From Lachnospiraceae bacterium (GTDB taxonomy: Bacteria > Bacillota > Clostridia > Lachnospirales > Lachnospiraceae): DNA of 25,439 nt. A program made the position numbers and the translations under genes. Of this stretch, positions 1 through 7,579 are shown piece by piece. The notes under the pieces were generated by a model. It saw only the letters and a list, made by a program, of their open reading frames with translations. It was not told where the DNA came from and searched no databases. The first letter of the stretch is position 1; the number at the start of each line of letters is the position of its first letter. Where the stretch lies: positions 1 through 25,439 of the forward strand of contig JAFUWM010000022.1 in NCBI GenBank assembly GCA_017483425.1, written 5' to 3'.

Positions 1-721
1 AGCCGTATACATCGGTAAGGATCCCGGTGCTTTGTATCCTGTCCTGTATACTGTCTGATGTGATGAAGTAATCTATGCGCCACCCGGCGTTGTTTTCCCT
101 CGCGTGAAATCTGTATGACCACCAGGAATATACGCCCGTCTGGTCAGGATGCAGATATCTGTATGAATCCGTAAAGCCCGACTCTAAAAGCTCAGTCATC
201 TTCTGTCGCTCCTCATCAGTAAAGCCGGCGTTGTGATGGTTTGATGAGGGATTTTTCAGATCGATCTCCTCATGAGCCGCATTCAGGTCACCGCAGTATA
301 TGACAGGCTTATCCTTATTAAGCCGGAGCAGATACTCCCGCATGGCATCCTCCCATACCATCCTGTATGACAGCCGGGAAAGATCCTGTTTTGAATTCGG
401 AGTATAGCAGACTACAAAATAATGATCATCATATTCCGCCGTGATGACCCTGCCTTCGTGGTCGTGCTCTTCGATTCCCAGACCGAAAGTTACATTTAAG
501 GGTTCAGCCTTCGTAAAGAGCGCCGTGCCGGAGTAGCCCTTTCTCTCGGCATAGTTCCAGTACAGATGATATCCGGGGAGGTCAAAGTCCTTAAGCTGAC
601 CTTCCGACAGTTTGATCTCCTGCAGACCTATTGCATCTGCCCCGCATCCTTTCGCAAAATCCAGAAATCCCTTATCTATGCAGGCTCTTAATCCGTTAAC
701 ATTCCACGATATGTACTTCAT
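1..721 (-). CDS. exoA: Exodeoxyribonuclease III (ExoA/Xth family), 3' end cut by window edge
   Basis: AP endonuclease / 3'-5' exonuclease of the EEP (exonuclease-endonuclease-phosphatase) fold, acting in base excision repair. My translation starts MKYISWNVNGLRAC, with the family's N-terminal Asn in WNVNGLRA. It continues with LQEIKL (metal-binding Glu near residue 35), YTPNSK, GDLNAAHEEIDLKNP (catalytic Asp/Asn of GDxN), and WWSYRFHARENNAGWRIDYF near the C-terminus. The final SDHxP motif with the catalytic Asp-His would come next and lies outside the window. About 240 residues are visible, so perhaps ten are missing. The start ATG shares one base with the upstream mutase stop (TAATG), and GAGGAG sits 8 nt upstream, so the two genes look translationally coupled. 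The identification is firm. Confidence 0.95.
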   Translation of the reverse strand, partial: MKYISWNVNGLRACIDKGFLDFAKGCGADAIGLQEIKLSEGQLKDFDLPGYHLYWNYAERKGYSGTALFTKAEPLNVTFGLGIEEHDHEGRVITAEYDDHYFVVCYTPNSKQDLSRLSYRMVWEDAMREYLLRLNKDKPVIYCGDLNAAHEEIDLKNPSSNHHNAGFTDEERQKMTELLESGFTDSYRYLHPDQTGVYSWWSYRFHARENNAGWRIDYFITSDSIQDRIQSTGILTDVYG

Positions 722-2415
722 TACTTAATCTCCTCTATCCTGTTAAAGACCTCTTCCCGGATCTTTATGTTTTTGTCCAAAGCTGCTTCTCTCGATTCGG
801 CTTTGGAATAAAAATAAAACTTTATCTTTGGCTCCGTGCCGGAAGGCCTTACCGCAAACCATGAGCCGTCCTCCAGGAAGAATCTGAGCACATTTGAAGC
901 CGGGATATCCTCATAGCCGTCTTTATAATCTATGACCTTTTGAACCTTAAGCCCTGCCACTTCCGTGGGAAGCTCAGCTCTAGTTTCAGCCATCATGCGT
1001 CCGATCCGTTCCGCGCCTTCTATTCCCTCTAATATGATATTCGGTTCATCCTCCGCAAAATATCCGTACTTCTCGTATATCTCATTCAGGACATCAAGCA
1101 GCGTTTTACCCTGCTTTTTATAATATGCGGCAGCCTCGGCCACAAGCATTCCCGCCGATATCCCGTCCTTGTCCCTTATATTCACCGACGCGGCATAGCC
1201 CACCGACTCCTCGTAACCAAAGAGATACTGCAGATCGTTCTCCTCAATGAAAGGTATCCTGCCGCAGATATTCTTGAATCCGGTAAGCGACTCGTACATC
1301 TTTACGCCATAGCTCTCCGCTATTATCGAACTCAGAGAGCTTGTCACTATGGATTTCACCATAGCGCCGTTTGACGGTAGATTTCCCGCGCTCTTTCTTC
1401 CTTCCAATATGTAATTGACGAGAATATATCCTGTCTGATTCCCGTTCAGCGGGAGATAATTGCCGTCAGGCTTCGCTATCTCTATCGCGAATCTGTCCGA
1501 ATCCGGATCTGTCGCCATCAAAAGCTCTGCTCCGACTTTCCTTCCGAGCTTTTCCGCAAGTGCAAAAGCCTTGGTATCCTCAGGATTAGGATAGCCTACC
1601 GTCGTGAAGTCCGGATCCGGCATTGCCTGTTCCTTTACCTCATGCCAGTTAGTATATCCCATATCCGCAAGCATCGTTGTAAACGGGACATGCCCCGCGC
1701 CGTTTAAGGGCGTATATACTATAGGAATTGAGAGATCCAGCTCTTCTCCCCTGTGTATGGAAAGTGACTCTATCTCGTCAAGATATTTCCTGTCCCATTC
1801 GTGAGGGAGCACCGTGATCAGTCCATCGCTTACCGCGAGATCATATTCTGCGGTTTTGATCCCGTGAAACATATCGACCGCCTGTATCTTCTCCGTCATC
1901 TTATCCGCTATATCCGTCCCGACCTGACACCCGTCGGACCAATATGCCTTATATCCGTTATAGTCCTTGGGATTATGGGACGCGGTTATATTAATGCCTG
2001 ATGTGGTTCCTAACTGCCTTATCACATACGCAAGCTGCGGAGTTGGCCTCAGATCGTCAAAAATATATGCCCTGATGCCGTTTGCCGCAAAGATACAGGC
2101 CGCTAGTTCCGAAAATTCCTTAGAGAAATGTCTCGGATCATGCGCTATGACAACACCTTTATCACATGCCTCTTCGCCTTCTTCTGCTATGAGATCGGCT
2201 ATGCCCTGGGTTGCACGGCCTACAGTCAGACGGTTCATCCGGTTTGTTCCGACTCCGATCTTACCTCTGAGACCCGCCGTGCCGAAGCTCATATCCTTGT
2301 AAAACCTGTCCTCTATATCCGCCGGATCATCTCCTATTTCAAGCAGCTCTTCATATAAAGGATCCGCTTCATCAAGTTCTGTCAGCCATTTTCTGTATTC
2401 ATCCATGTATCCCAT
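721..2415 (-). CDS. pgcA: Alpha-phosphohexomutase (phosphoglucomutase/phosphomannomutase)
   Basis: Interconverts hexose 1- and 6-phosphates in the cytoplasm, feeding glycogen and cell-wall sugar nucleotides. All family hallmarks are present: the phosphoserine loop TASHNPKDYNG (Ser about 146 from the start chosen here), the Mg-binding loop ATDPDSDRFAI, the sugar-specificity loop GYEESVGY, and the C-terminal phosphate-binding loop RPSGTEPKIKFYF. The length of about 564 aa fits the PgcA/PGM2-like branch. The open frame extends to an ATG at 2433 overlapping the upstream stop. I prefer the ATG at 2415 because a GGGGG Shine-Dalgarno tract lies 7 nt upstream of it, and the extra residues (MIGGSA) would be encoded by that RBS. 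Substrate preference (glucose or mannose) cannot be read from sequence alone. It is co-transcribed with the PEGA lipoprotein gene upstream and exoA downstream. Confidence 0.93.
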   Translation of the reverse strand: MGYMDEYRKWLTELDEADPLYEELLEIGDDPADIEDRFYKDMSFGTAGLRGKIGVGTNRMNRLTVGRATQGIADLIAEEGEEACDKGVVIAHDPRHFSKEFSELAACIFAANGIRAYIFDDLRPTPQLAYVIRQLGTTSGINITASHNPKDYNGYKAYWSDGCQVGTDIADKMTEKIQAVDMFHGIKTAEYDLAVSDGLITVLPHEWDRKYLDEIESLSIHRGEELDLSIPIVYTPLNGAGHVPFTTMLADMGYTNWHEVKEQAMPDPDFTTVGYPNPEDTKAFALAEKLGRKVGAELLMATDPDSDRFAIEIAKPDGNYLPLNGNQTGYILVNYILEGRKSAGNLPSNGAMVKSIVTSSLSSIIAESYGVKMYESLTGFKNICGRIPFIEENDLQYLFGYEESVGYAASVNIRDKDGISAGMLVAEAAAYYKKQGKTLLDVLNEIYEKYGYFAEDEPNIILEGIEGAERIGRMMAETRAELPTEVAGLKVQKVIDYKDGYEDIPASNVLRFFLEDGSWFAVRPSGTEPKIKFYFYSKAESREAALDKNIKIREEVFNRIEEIK

Positions 2416-2429
2416 AGCACTACCCCCTA

Positions 2430-3938
2430 TCATTCTTCCTGTAATGCGGAGAAAGAATATGTTTCGTTTTCTTTACTGTCATCAAGCGTTATCGTAAATG
2501 TCCTTGTCTCGTATCCGTCTTTTCTCAGAGTGATCACATGCGTTCCGCTTATCTTTACAAAGGAGCATGGCACTATCCCCTTATATATCCCGTCGAAGTA
2601 TACTTCGGCAGTTTCAGGCGCATCTATATATATACGGCTCCCGTAAATTATCGAAGATTCATATTCCTCATCTGCAGATGATGACGAGGTACCGGAAGCT
2701 GAACTCGTCGAGCTGCTTGTGGAAGAGCCGGTGGTTTTACTGCTCGAGGTCGTACTGCCGGGTGTAGTTATGCCGCTTCCCCAGACTGACGTGGACGAGC
2801 TGCTTCCTGCAAGGTTTGTGGGCAGATTGTTTGCCGAGGTCGATGCCGGTGCCGCTGTCGTGGGTGAGGACTTATTTTCTGATGCTGACGATGACTCAGC
2901 TTCTGTAAGCTCTATTTCAATATTTGCAACCTCCGCTCCTACAGCTATCCTTTCTTTTATAGCCGCATAGCCTTCGGCAGTCACCTCAAGCTGATATATT
3001 CCGTATTCAAGCTCCACAGGGTTCAGGTGGTCAACTTTCTCTCCGTTTATCTTAACTACAGGATCCGCTGACAAAGGCCGTATCGAGAATATGATCTCGC
3101 CTGTCTTTATAAGATCTCCCTTCAAGTCAGAAACATCCACCGTTGCTTCCTTTCCGCGGTCTATCCTTACATGCTTCGTACCACCCTGTCCTTTATATGT
3201 CACTATAAGGTCGTATTCACCCTCCGGCACGTCAAGGATCATATCGTCCGATACCGGCTTAAACATGCCCGCTATCTGCACCCATCCGCCTGTAAAGAAC
3301 TCCGCTCCTTTGATCCTCAGATGACCGTAGCCTGACATTATCTTTATGCTGTACAGTTCATGATCGATCCCTCTGAGCAGCAGCACGTCGTTTTCTGAAA
3401 TGTCAGTAATTTTGATCTTTTTATCTTCCTTTATTACCAGAGTGTTTTCCGTTATATGAAGGTTTGTGCCGTCATCCAGACTGAACACTCCCCTGTTCGG
3501 ATTGATCTCAAACCCGGTCACGTCCCGCCTTACAAATGCATCAGGATCCTGCTGCATGGATTTAAGGGTCCTGGAATGTACGGAAACATCTACATCGACT
3601 ATCATGCCCGTTTCAAAAAGCTCCGGCACGGACACTTTTCCGTAGTTATCTTCAAACGTGGTGAGATTATTTATGGATACGGTGTAGGATCTGCCGTTAT
3701 CCACGGACATGAGCTTCACATCGCCCAGCTTTTCCTCATATTCTAAAAAGACCGCTGTATCCTGTGCTTCAAGCTCAGAAAACTCCAGCTTATCCGCCGT
3801 CGTCTCTGATACAGTCTGCTGGGGAACCCCCGCATTTCCGCTGCCGCATGACACGAAAAGAAAAGCGCTGCAGATAACGACCGCCGCTGTCAGATAGCGG
3901 TTTATATTTTTGACAGTAAATACTCTTTTGTATTGCAT
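2430..3938 (-). CDS. PEGA-domain lipoprotein, surface-anchored
   Basis: A 502-aa predicted lipoprotein. The N-terminus has a basic stretch, a hydrophobic segment and a lipobox-like FVSC with the acceptor Cys at about residue 31. Downstream are beta-rich regions carrying PEGA-like repeats: one near residues 220-275 (DVPEGEYDLIVTYKGQGG), one near 290-340 (YGIYQLEVTAEGYAAI), and a clear C-terminal one near 435-500 (APETAEVYFDGIYKGIVPC, then HVITLRKDGYETRT). A Ser/Thr-rich linker of about 80 residues separates the second and third. PEGA domains are small beta modules on surface or secreted proteins, often taken to bind cell-wall or sugar ligands; the exact role is unknown. The start overlaps the end of cca by 37 nt, and GGAAG lies 7 nt upstream of the ATG. 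I name no function beyond a probable envelope role. Confidence 0.8.
   Translation of the reverse strand: MQYKRVFTVKNINRYLTAAVVICSAFLFVSCGSGNAGVPQQTVSETTADKLEFSELEAQDTAVFLEYEEKLGDVKLMSVDNGRSYTVSINNLTTFEDNYGKVSVPELFETGMIVDVDVSVHSRTLKSMQQDPDAFVRRDVTGFEINPNRGVFSLDDGTNLHITENTLVIKEDKKIKITDISENDVLLLRGIDHELYSIKIMSGYGHLRIKGAEFFTGGWVQIAGMFKPVSDDMILDVPEGEYDLIVTYKGQGGTKHVRIDRGKEATVDVSDLKGDLIKTGEIIFSIRPLSADPVVKINGEKVDHLNPVELEYGIYQLEVTAEGYAAIKERIAVGAEVANIEIELTEAESSSASENKSSPTTAAPASTSANNLPTNLAGSSSSTSVWGSGITTPGSTTSSSKTTGSSTSSSTSSASGTSSSSADEEYESSIIYGSRIYIDAPETAEVYFDGIYKGIVPCSFVKISGTHVITLRKDGYETRTFTITLDDSKENETYSFSALQEE
2660..2906 (-). repeat. Low-complexity Ser/Thr-rich linker coding sequence
   Basis: Inside the PEGA lipoprotein, this stretch encodes a linker made almost entirely of Ser, Thr, Ala and Gly, with runs such as SSSSTS, TTSSSKTTGSSTSSS and SGTSSSSA. 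It separates the last PEGA module from the rest. Such linkers usually act as flexible spacers across the wall and are candidates for O-glycosylation; that is inference. Degenerate AGC/TCx/ACx codons suggest growth by short repeats. Confidence 0.7.
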
Positions 3939-5257
3939 TTCGGATCTTCCAATACAAGCTCCAGCAGTTCCTTTAACTTCTCTCCAAGCTCCGGCCCCGG
4001 ATCATAGCCATGCTCGATAAGGTCTCCACCCGTAACGGCAAGCTCCTTCAAGGTAACCGCGTCACCTTCCTCCACTATTTTGGCATAGAGACGCATTATT
4101 TCTTTTTCATAATCAAGCTTTTCCTGTCTTTTATACATTGACTGAGCCAGAGTGTCCGCTATCCTTATGGGGAATAAAAGCTTATACACATCCGGTCCGA
4201 TCTTATTCATAGCCCTGCGCACGTTTTTGTCCGTGGCCTCCGGGCGGTAGTCATGCCATCTTACAAGCACCGATACGGTGTTTATCGTATCATTGTCGAG
4301 CTTGAGCCTTTTCATTATATCCTTTGATATCCTCTCGGAGATGACGGCATGTCCTTTGAAATGCCTCCTGCCGTCCTCATCCTCAGTCATAGCCTCCGGC
4401 TTTCCGAAGTCATGGAACAGCAGCGCATAGCGGATATACTTAAGTGTATCGGGTTCAAATTCTACTCCGGAGAACTCCGCATTTACCATAAGCGCCCTTA
4501 CGGTATGCTCCCCGACATTGTACAGATGGTGCTTGTTTTTCTGGTCTGTTTCCATGCATATATCAAACTCCGGCATAATTACGGAGGTGATGCCTGCCCT
4601 GTACATATCAAGGATCACATCGGGATGGGGCGAGCACAGAAGCTTTGTAAGCTCTGTCTGTATACGCTCCGCCGATATCTTTTTAAGGTTATCCCGAAGC
4701 CTCACCGCTGCCGCCTCGGTCTCCGTATCTATACCGAATCCAAGCTGTGCCGCGAATCTGTAGGCTCTGAGTATCCTCAGCGCGTCCTCGGAAAATCTCT
4801 CATAAGGATCCCCTACGGCTCTGATAATACGTTTCCTCAGATCGTCCTCTCCGCCATATTCATCCACAAGACCCGTGTCTTCATTATATGCCATCGCGTT
4901 TATCGTAAAATCACGGCGTTCCAGGTCTTCTCTCAGGTTTTCGGTAAAAGTGACATCCTTCGGATGCCTTGCGTCCTCATACTCACCATCTATCCGGTAG
5001 GTCGTAACCTCATAACCCTTATATTCATGGTTTTCGTCATTCATCATGACCGTGACCGTACCATGCTTTATCCCGGTATCTATCGTCCTGCGGAACAGCT
5101 TTTTGACCTGAAGCGGTTTCGCGTTTGTGGTCACATCCCAGTCCGCCGGTTCTCTCTTAAGCAAAACATCACGGACGCAGCCCCCGACGGCAAATGCCTC
5201 GAAGCCTGCGCCCTGCAGCGTTTCTATTATATATTTTACATTTTTCGGTAAATTAAT
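3902..5257 (-). CDS. cca: CCA-adding enzyme / tRNA nucleotidyltransferase with HD domain
   Basis: Adds or repairs the 3'-CCA end of tRNAs. Class II nucleotidyltransferase motifs run in order: VGGCVRDVLL, then ADWDVTT with the two metal-binding Asp residues, then ERRDFTINAMAYN, and the neck ending in EDALRILRAYRFAAQLGF. A C-terminal HD-type domain follows, with ALLFHDFGKPEA and RWHDYRP, as in many Firmicute enzymes. The start is unusual. The homologous part begins at INLPKNVKYIIETLQ, and no ATG, GTG or TTG is nearby in frame. The closest fit is an ATT at 5257-5255, 7 nt downstream of GGGGGA and overlapping the proS stop by 5 nt. Standard codons further upstream (TTG at 5338, GTG at 5329) lie within proS and lack an evident RBS. 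The end and identity are firm; the start is not. Confidence 0.92.
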   Translation of the reverse strand: MNLPKNVKYIIETLQGAGFEAFAVGGCVRDVLLKREPADWDVTTNAKPLQVKKLFRRTIDTGIKHGTVTVMMNDENHEYKGYEVTTYRIDGEYEDARHPKDVTFTENLREDLERRDFTINAMAYNEDTGLVDEYGGEDDLRKRIIRAVGDPYERFSEDALRILRAYRFAAQLGFGIDTETEAAAVRLRDNLKKISAERIQTELTKLLCSPHPDVILDMYRAGITSVIMPEFDICMETDQKNKHHLYNVGEHTVRALMVNAEFSGVEFEPDTLKYIRYALLFHDFGKPEAMTEDEDGRRHFKGHAVISERISKDIMKRLKLDNDTINTVSVLVRWHDYRPEATDKNVRRAMNKIGPDVYKLLFPIRIADTLAQSMYKRQEKLDYEKEIMRLYAKIVEEGDAVTLKELAVTGGDLIEHGYDPGPELGEKLKELLELVLEDPKCNTKEYLLSKI

Positions 5258-6689
5258 AAGCTTTCCCCCAGATAACCAAATGCTTTGCCGGCTTCCCGCA
5301 GCAGATACACTTGTCAGATATCGGCTCACTTCCCTCAAACGGCATACATCTTGACGTCGCAGTCGTATCAGCCTTTATGATATCCTCGCACTCCTGCTCT
5401 CCGCACCACATGGCGCGTACAAAGCCGGGCTTCTCATCCAGAATTTTCTTAAATTCTTCATAGTCCGTTGCCTCGTAAATTGAGCTGTCAAGATGCTTCT
5501 TCGCTCTTTCGTACATATCGTTTTGGATGGTTTCAAGAAGCTTCGGCACAAAGCTTTTTACCTCATCCAGCTTGACCGTCTGTTTCTCATGCGTATCCCT
5601 GCGGACTACGACGCATTCGCCGTTTTCGATATCCCTCGGACCGATCTCTATACGTAAGGGGAAGCCTCTCATCTCCTGCTCGGCAAACTTAAAGCCCGGA
5701 GATCTGTCGGAATCATCAATCTTTACCCTGATCCCAGCAAGGCTTTCCTCTGCCACCCTGCTGCATACATCCAACACTCCCTCTTTCCGCTGCTGTATCG
5801 GCACTATCACGACCTGCGTAGGCGCGATATGCGGAGGCAGCACAAGTCCGTCGTCATCTCCGTGTACCATTATCAGCGCCCCGATAAGCCTCGTGGAAAG
5901 TCCCCATGAAGTCTGGTGCGGATTGTGCTGTTTATTGTCCCTGCCCGTATACTCTATGCCAAACGCCTTCGCGAAGCCGTCACCGAAATTATGTGATGTG
6001 CCGCTCTGCAGAGCCTTCCCGTCGTGCATCATGGCTTCTATCGTGTAGGTGGCTATCGCTCCCGCGAATTTCTCCTTGTCTGTCTTTCTTCCCTTTATAG
6101 TAGGGATAGCCAGCTCTTCTTTAAGAAAATCGGCATATACATTCAGCATCTGTACCGTGCGCTCTTCCGCTTCTTCTGCTGTCTCATGCACTGTATGGCC
6201 TTCCTGCCACAGGAATTCTCTCGATCTTAAAAAAGGTCTGGTCGTCTTTTCCCAGCGGACCACTGAGCACCACTGATTATATACTCTCGGCAGATCTCTG
6301 TAAGAATGGACGAGATTTTTATAAAGGTCACAGAATAAAGTCTCGGATGTGGGTCTCACGCACATGCGCTCTTCAAGCTTCTCATGTCCTCCCTCGGTAA
6401 CCCATGCGGCTTCAGGGGCGAAGCCCTCTACATGGTCTTTTTCCTTTTGCAGCAATCCCTCGGGAATAAACATGGGAAGATAAACGTTCTCTACTCCCGT
6501 ATCCTTAAATCTCGCATCCAGAAGCTTCTGTATATTCTCCCACAGCGCATATCCCGCGGGAAGGAATATCAGACATCCCTTTACACTGGAGTACTCGATC
6601 AGTTCCGCTTTTTTTACTACATCCGTATACCACCTGGCAAAGTCCTCATCCATGGATGTGACCTGCTCTACCATCTTCTTATCAGCCAT
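5253..6689 (-). CDS. proS: Prolyl-tRNA synthetase, archaeal/eukaryotic-like (type 3)
   Basis: Charges tRNA-Pro. The 478-aa length, without the inserted editing domain of the roughly 570-aa bacterial form, and the C-terminal extension mark it as the short ProRS type. Class II signatures are visible: CVRPTSETLFCDLYKNL, the motif 2 region VVRWEKTTRPFLRSREFLWQE, and the motif 3 region WGLSTRLIGALIMVHGDDDG. An anticodon-binding domain follows (PTQVVIVPIQQRK). The C-terminal Cys cluster (CGEQEC, then DKCICCGKPAKH) resembles the zinc-binding domain of this type, and the protein ends in the family's terminal Tyr (WGKAY). An AAGGAG RBS sits just before the ATG at 6689, and the upstream gene stops 9 nt away. 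No T-box leader is visible, as expected for an internal operon gene. Confidence 0.96.
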   Translation of the reverse strand: MADKKMVEQVTSMDEDFARWYTDVVKKAELIEYSSVKGCLIFLPAGYALWENIQKLLDARFKDTGVENVYLPMFIPEGLLQKEKDHVEGFAPEAAWVTEGGHEKLEERMCVRPTSETLFCDLYKNLVHSYRDLPRVYNQWCSVVRWEKTTRPFLRSREFLWQEGHTVHETAEEAEERTVQMLNVYADFLKEELAIPTIKGRKTDKEKFAGAIATYTIEAMMHDGKALQSGTSHNFGDGFAKAFGIEYTGRDNKQHNPHQTSWGLSTRLIGALIMVHGDDDGLVLPPHIAPTQVVIVPIQQRKEGVLDVCSRVAEESLAGIRVKIDDSDRSPGFKFAEQEMRGFPLRIEIGPRDIENGECVVVRRDTHEKQTVKLDEVKSFVPKLLETIQNDMYERAKKHLDSSIYEATDYEEFKKILDEKPGFVRAMWCGEQECEDIIKADTTATSRCMPFEGSEPISDKCICCGKPAKHLVIWGKAY

Positions 6690-6698
6690 TTTTTCTCC

Positions 6699-7178
6699 TT
6701 ATTTTTTCGGGGTTGCGCCCGCTTTTTCCTGAAGCGTTTCCTTGAATTTCTGGAATCTGCTCTTCTTCACCGGTTCTGCGCCTTTATTAAGCGATCCTCT
6801 GACACCTCTCACCTTCGATATATATATACCGCTGACAGTTGCTTTGACTTCCTTTTTTACCGGGATTTCATCAAACACTGCCGCGTCGGCTATGAAGCTC
6901 ATTACCTGCGGACCTACCTTGGCCTTTACGACCGGCACCTTTGACCGTCTCAAAAGCTTCGGCGTCTGCTGCAGAACGGCATCCGGAAGCCCTGCCTGAT
7001 TCAGTCTCATTTTCTTTTTATCTATGATAAGCATCTGCACAGTCTGTGCTGCCGCTTCGATCTGTGCCTGCTGCTCCTCCTGCTTTTTCTGCGCTCTCTT
7101 GCCGAAAAAATATAAAGCAACCGCCGCCGCTATAAGTATCACAAGTATTACGATCGTCACTATCCATCCGGTACTCAT
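6699..7178 (-). CDS. Small membrane-anchored protein of unknown function
   Basis: 159 aa. An N-terminal membrane segment (about residues 5-25, WIVTIVILVILIAAAVALYF) is followed by a positively charged, Gln/Glu-rich helical stretch (about 26-50). A soluble domain with several short beta-like segments follows (VPVVKAKVGPQVMSFIADAA, then VKATVSGIYISKVRG), and the tail is Lys-rich (about 135-159). The topology suggests the N-terminus outside or a single-pass anchor with a cytoplasmic body, because positive charges follow the membrane segment. I recognise no catalytic motif and no named family. GAGGAG lies 5-10 nt before the ATG. The stop is directly followed by the proS RBS, so it is coupled to proS. 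A candidate sigma-A promoter precedes it (7202-7231). Confidence 0.75.
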   Translation of the reverse strand: MSTGWIVTIVILVILIAAAVALYFFGKRAQKKQEEQQAQIEAAAQTVQMLIIDKKKMRLNQAGLPDAVLQQTPKLLRRSKVPVVKAKVGPQVMSFIADAAVFDEIPVKKEVKATVSGIYISKVRGVRGSLNKGAEPVKKSRFQKFKETLQEKAGATPKK

Positions 7179-7201
7179 TTTCTCTCCTCTATTGTAAAAA
7201 A

Positions 7202-7231
7202 ATTATATAACTATCACTATTTTCATGTCAC
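7202..7231 (-). promoter_or_regulatory. Candidate internal sigma-A promoter
   Basis: On the minus strand, GTGACA (7231-7226, 5 of 6 matches to TTGACA) is separated by 18 nt from a perfect TATAAT (7207-7202). The -10 box overlaps the DUF1934 stop codon. Initiation would fall near 7195, leaving a 17-nt leader that contains the GAGGAG RBS of the gene at 7178. It could give the membrane-protein/proS/cca segment expression independent of ispE. This is a pattern match only. Confidence 0.4.
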
Positions 7232-7577
7232 AATCCTCACCTGCGACATTATATCTTAAATTCAAAACCATTTCATCCTCTTTTGAGATTTTTTCATACA
7301 GATATGTCATGCAGGTAAGCCTTGATGTCCCATAGGGTGTGACCATGGCGGTTTCGGTTTCCTCTCCGGGCAAAAATCTGAGCTCATACGCAAGCTCCCC
7401 GCTTCTGCGATATGTAAGGGCTTTTTCATCAAACTTCAGTCTGCATCGGTCTCCTTCAATCTCAAATAGAACATGGTTCCGGCCGTTTTTTTCAAAACAG
7501 CGGGCTTTTGCTTCCGTAACAGCAGGCTCCCCGCTTCCCGTCCGGGTTTCTATCCTCAGGATACCCTCTCCGGTCAA
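7203..7577 (-). CDS. DUF1934 family protein (calycin-like beta-barrel, YwiB-type)
   Basis: A 124-aa cytosolic protein rich in alternating beta-strand patterns. It shows the family pattern of a C-terminal barrel: YELRFLPGEETETAMVTPYG, then LNLRYNVAGEDCDMKIVIV. DUF1934/YwiB proteins are small single-barrel proteins common in Firmicutes with no established function. The start is a TTG at 7577. GAGGAA about 10 nt upstream lies inside the last codons of murI, whose stop ends 2 nt earlier. No ATG fits as well. It sits between murI and a small membrane protein in the ispE-exoA operon. Confidence 0.8.
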   Translation of the reverse strand: MTGEGILRIETRTGSGEPAVTEAKARCFEKNGRNHVLFEIEGDRCRLKFDEKALTYRRSGELAYELRFLPGEETETAMVTPYGTSRLTCMTYLYEKISKEDEMVLNLRYNVAGEDCDMKIVIVI

Positions 7578-7579
7578 GT

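Noticed and set aside
2416..2433. Upstream ATG (MIGGSA...) as start of the phosphohexomutase
   Set aside because: These codons make up the GGGGG ribosome binding site for the ATG at 2415 and are not part of the conserved protein.
2719..2970. Plus-strand open frame over the Ser/Thr linker
   Set aside because: Low-complexity antisense frame of the PEGA lipoprotein; no start signals.
4349..5251. 300-codon open frame on the plus strand antisense to cca
   Set aside because: It lies wholly over conserved cca codons. Its translation is Cys/Arg/Tyr-rich without domains, and there is no RBS or promoter.
6690..7202. T-box riboswitch ahead of proS
   Set aside because: The space upstream is filled by the 159-aa gene, and no specifier/antiterminator structure is visible.
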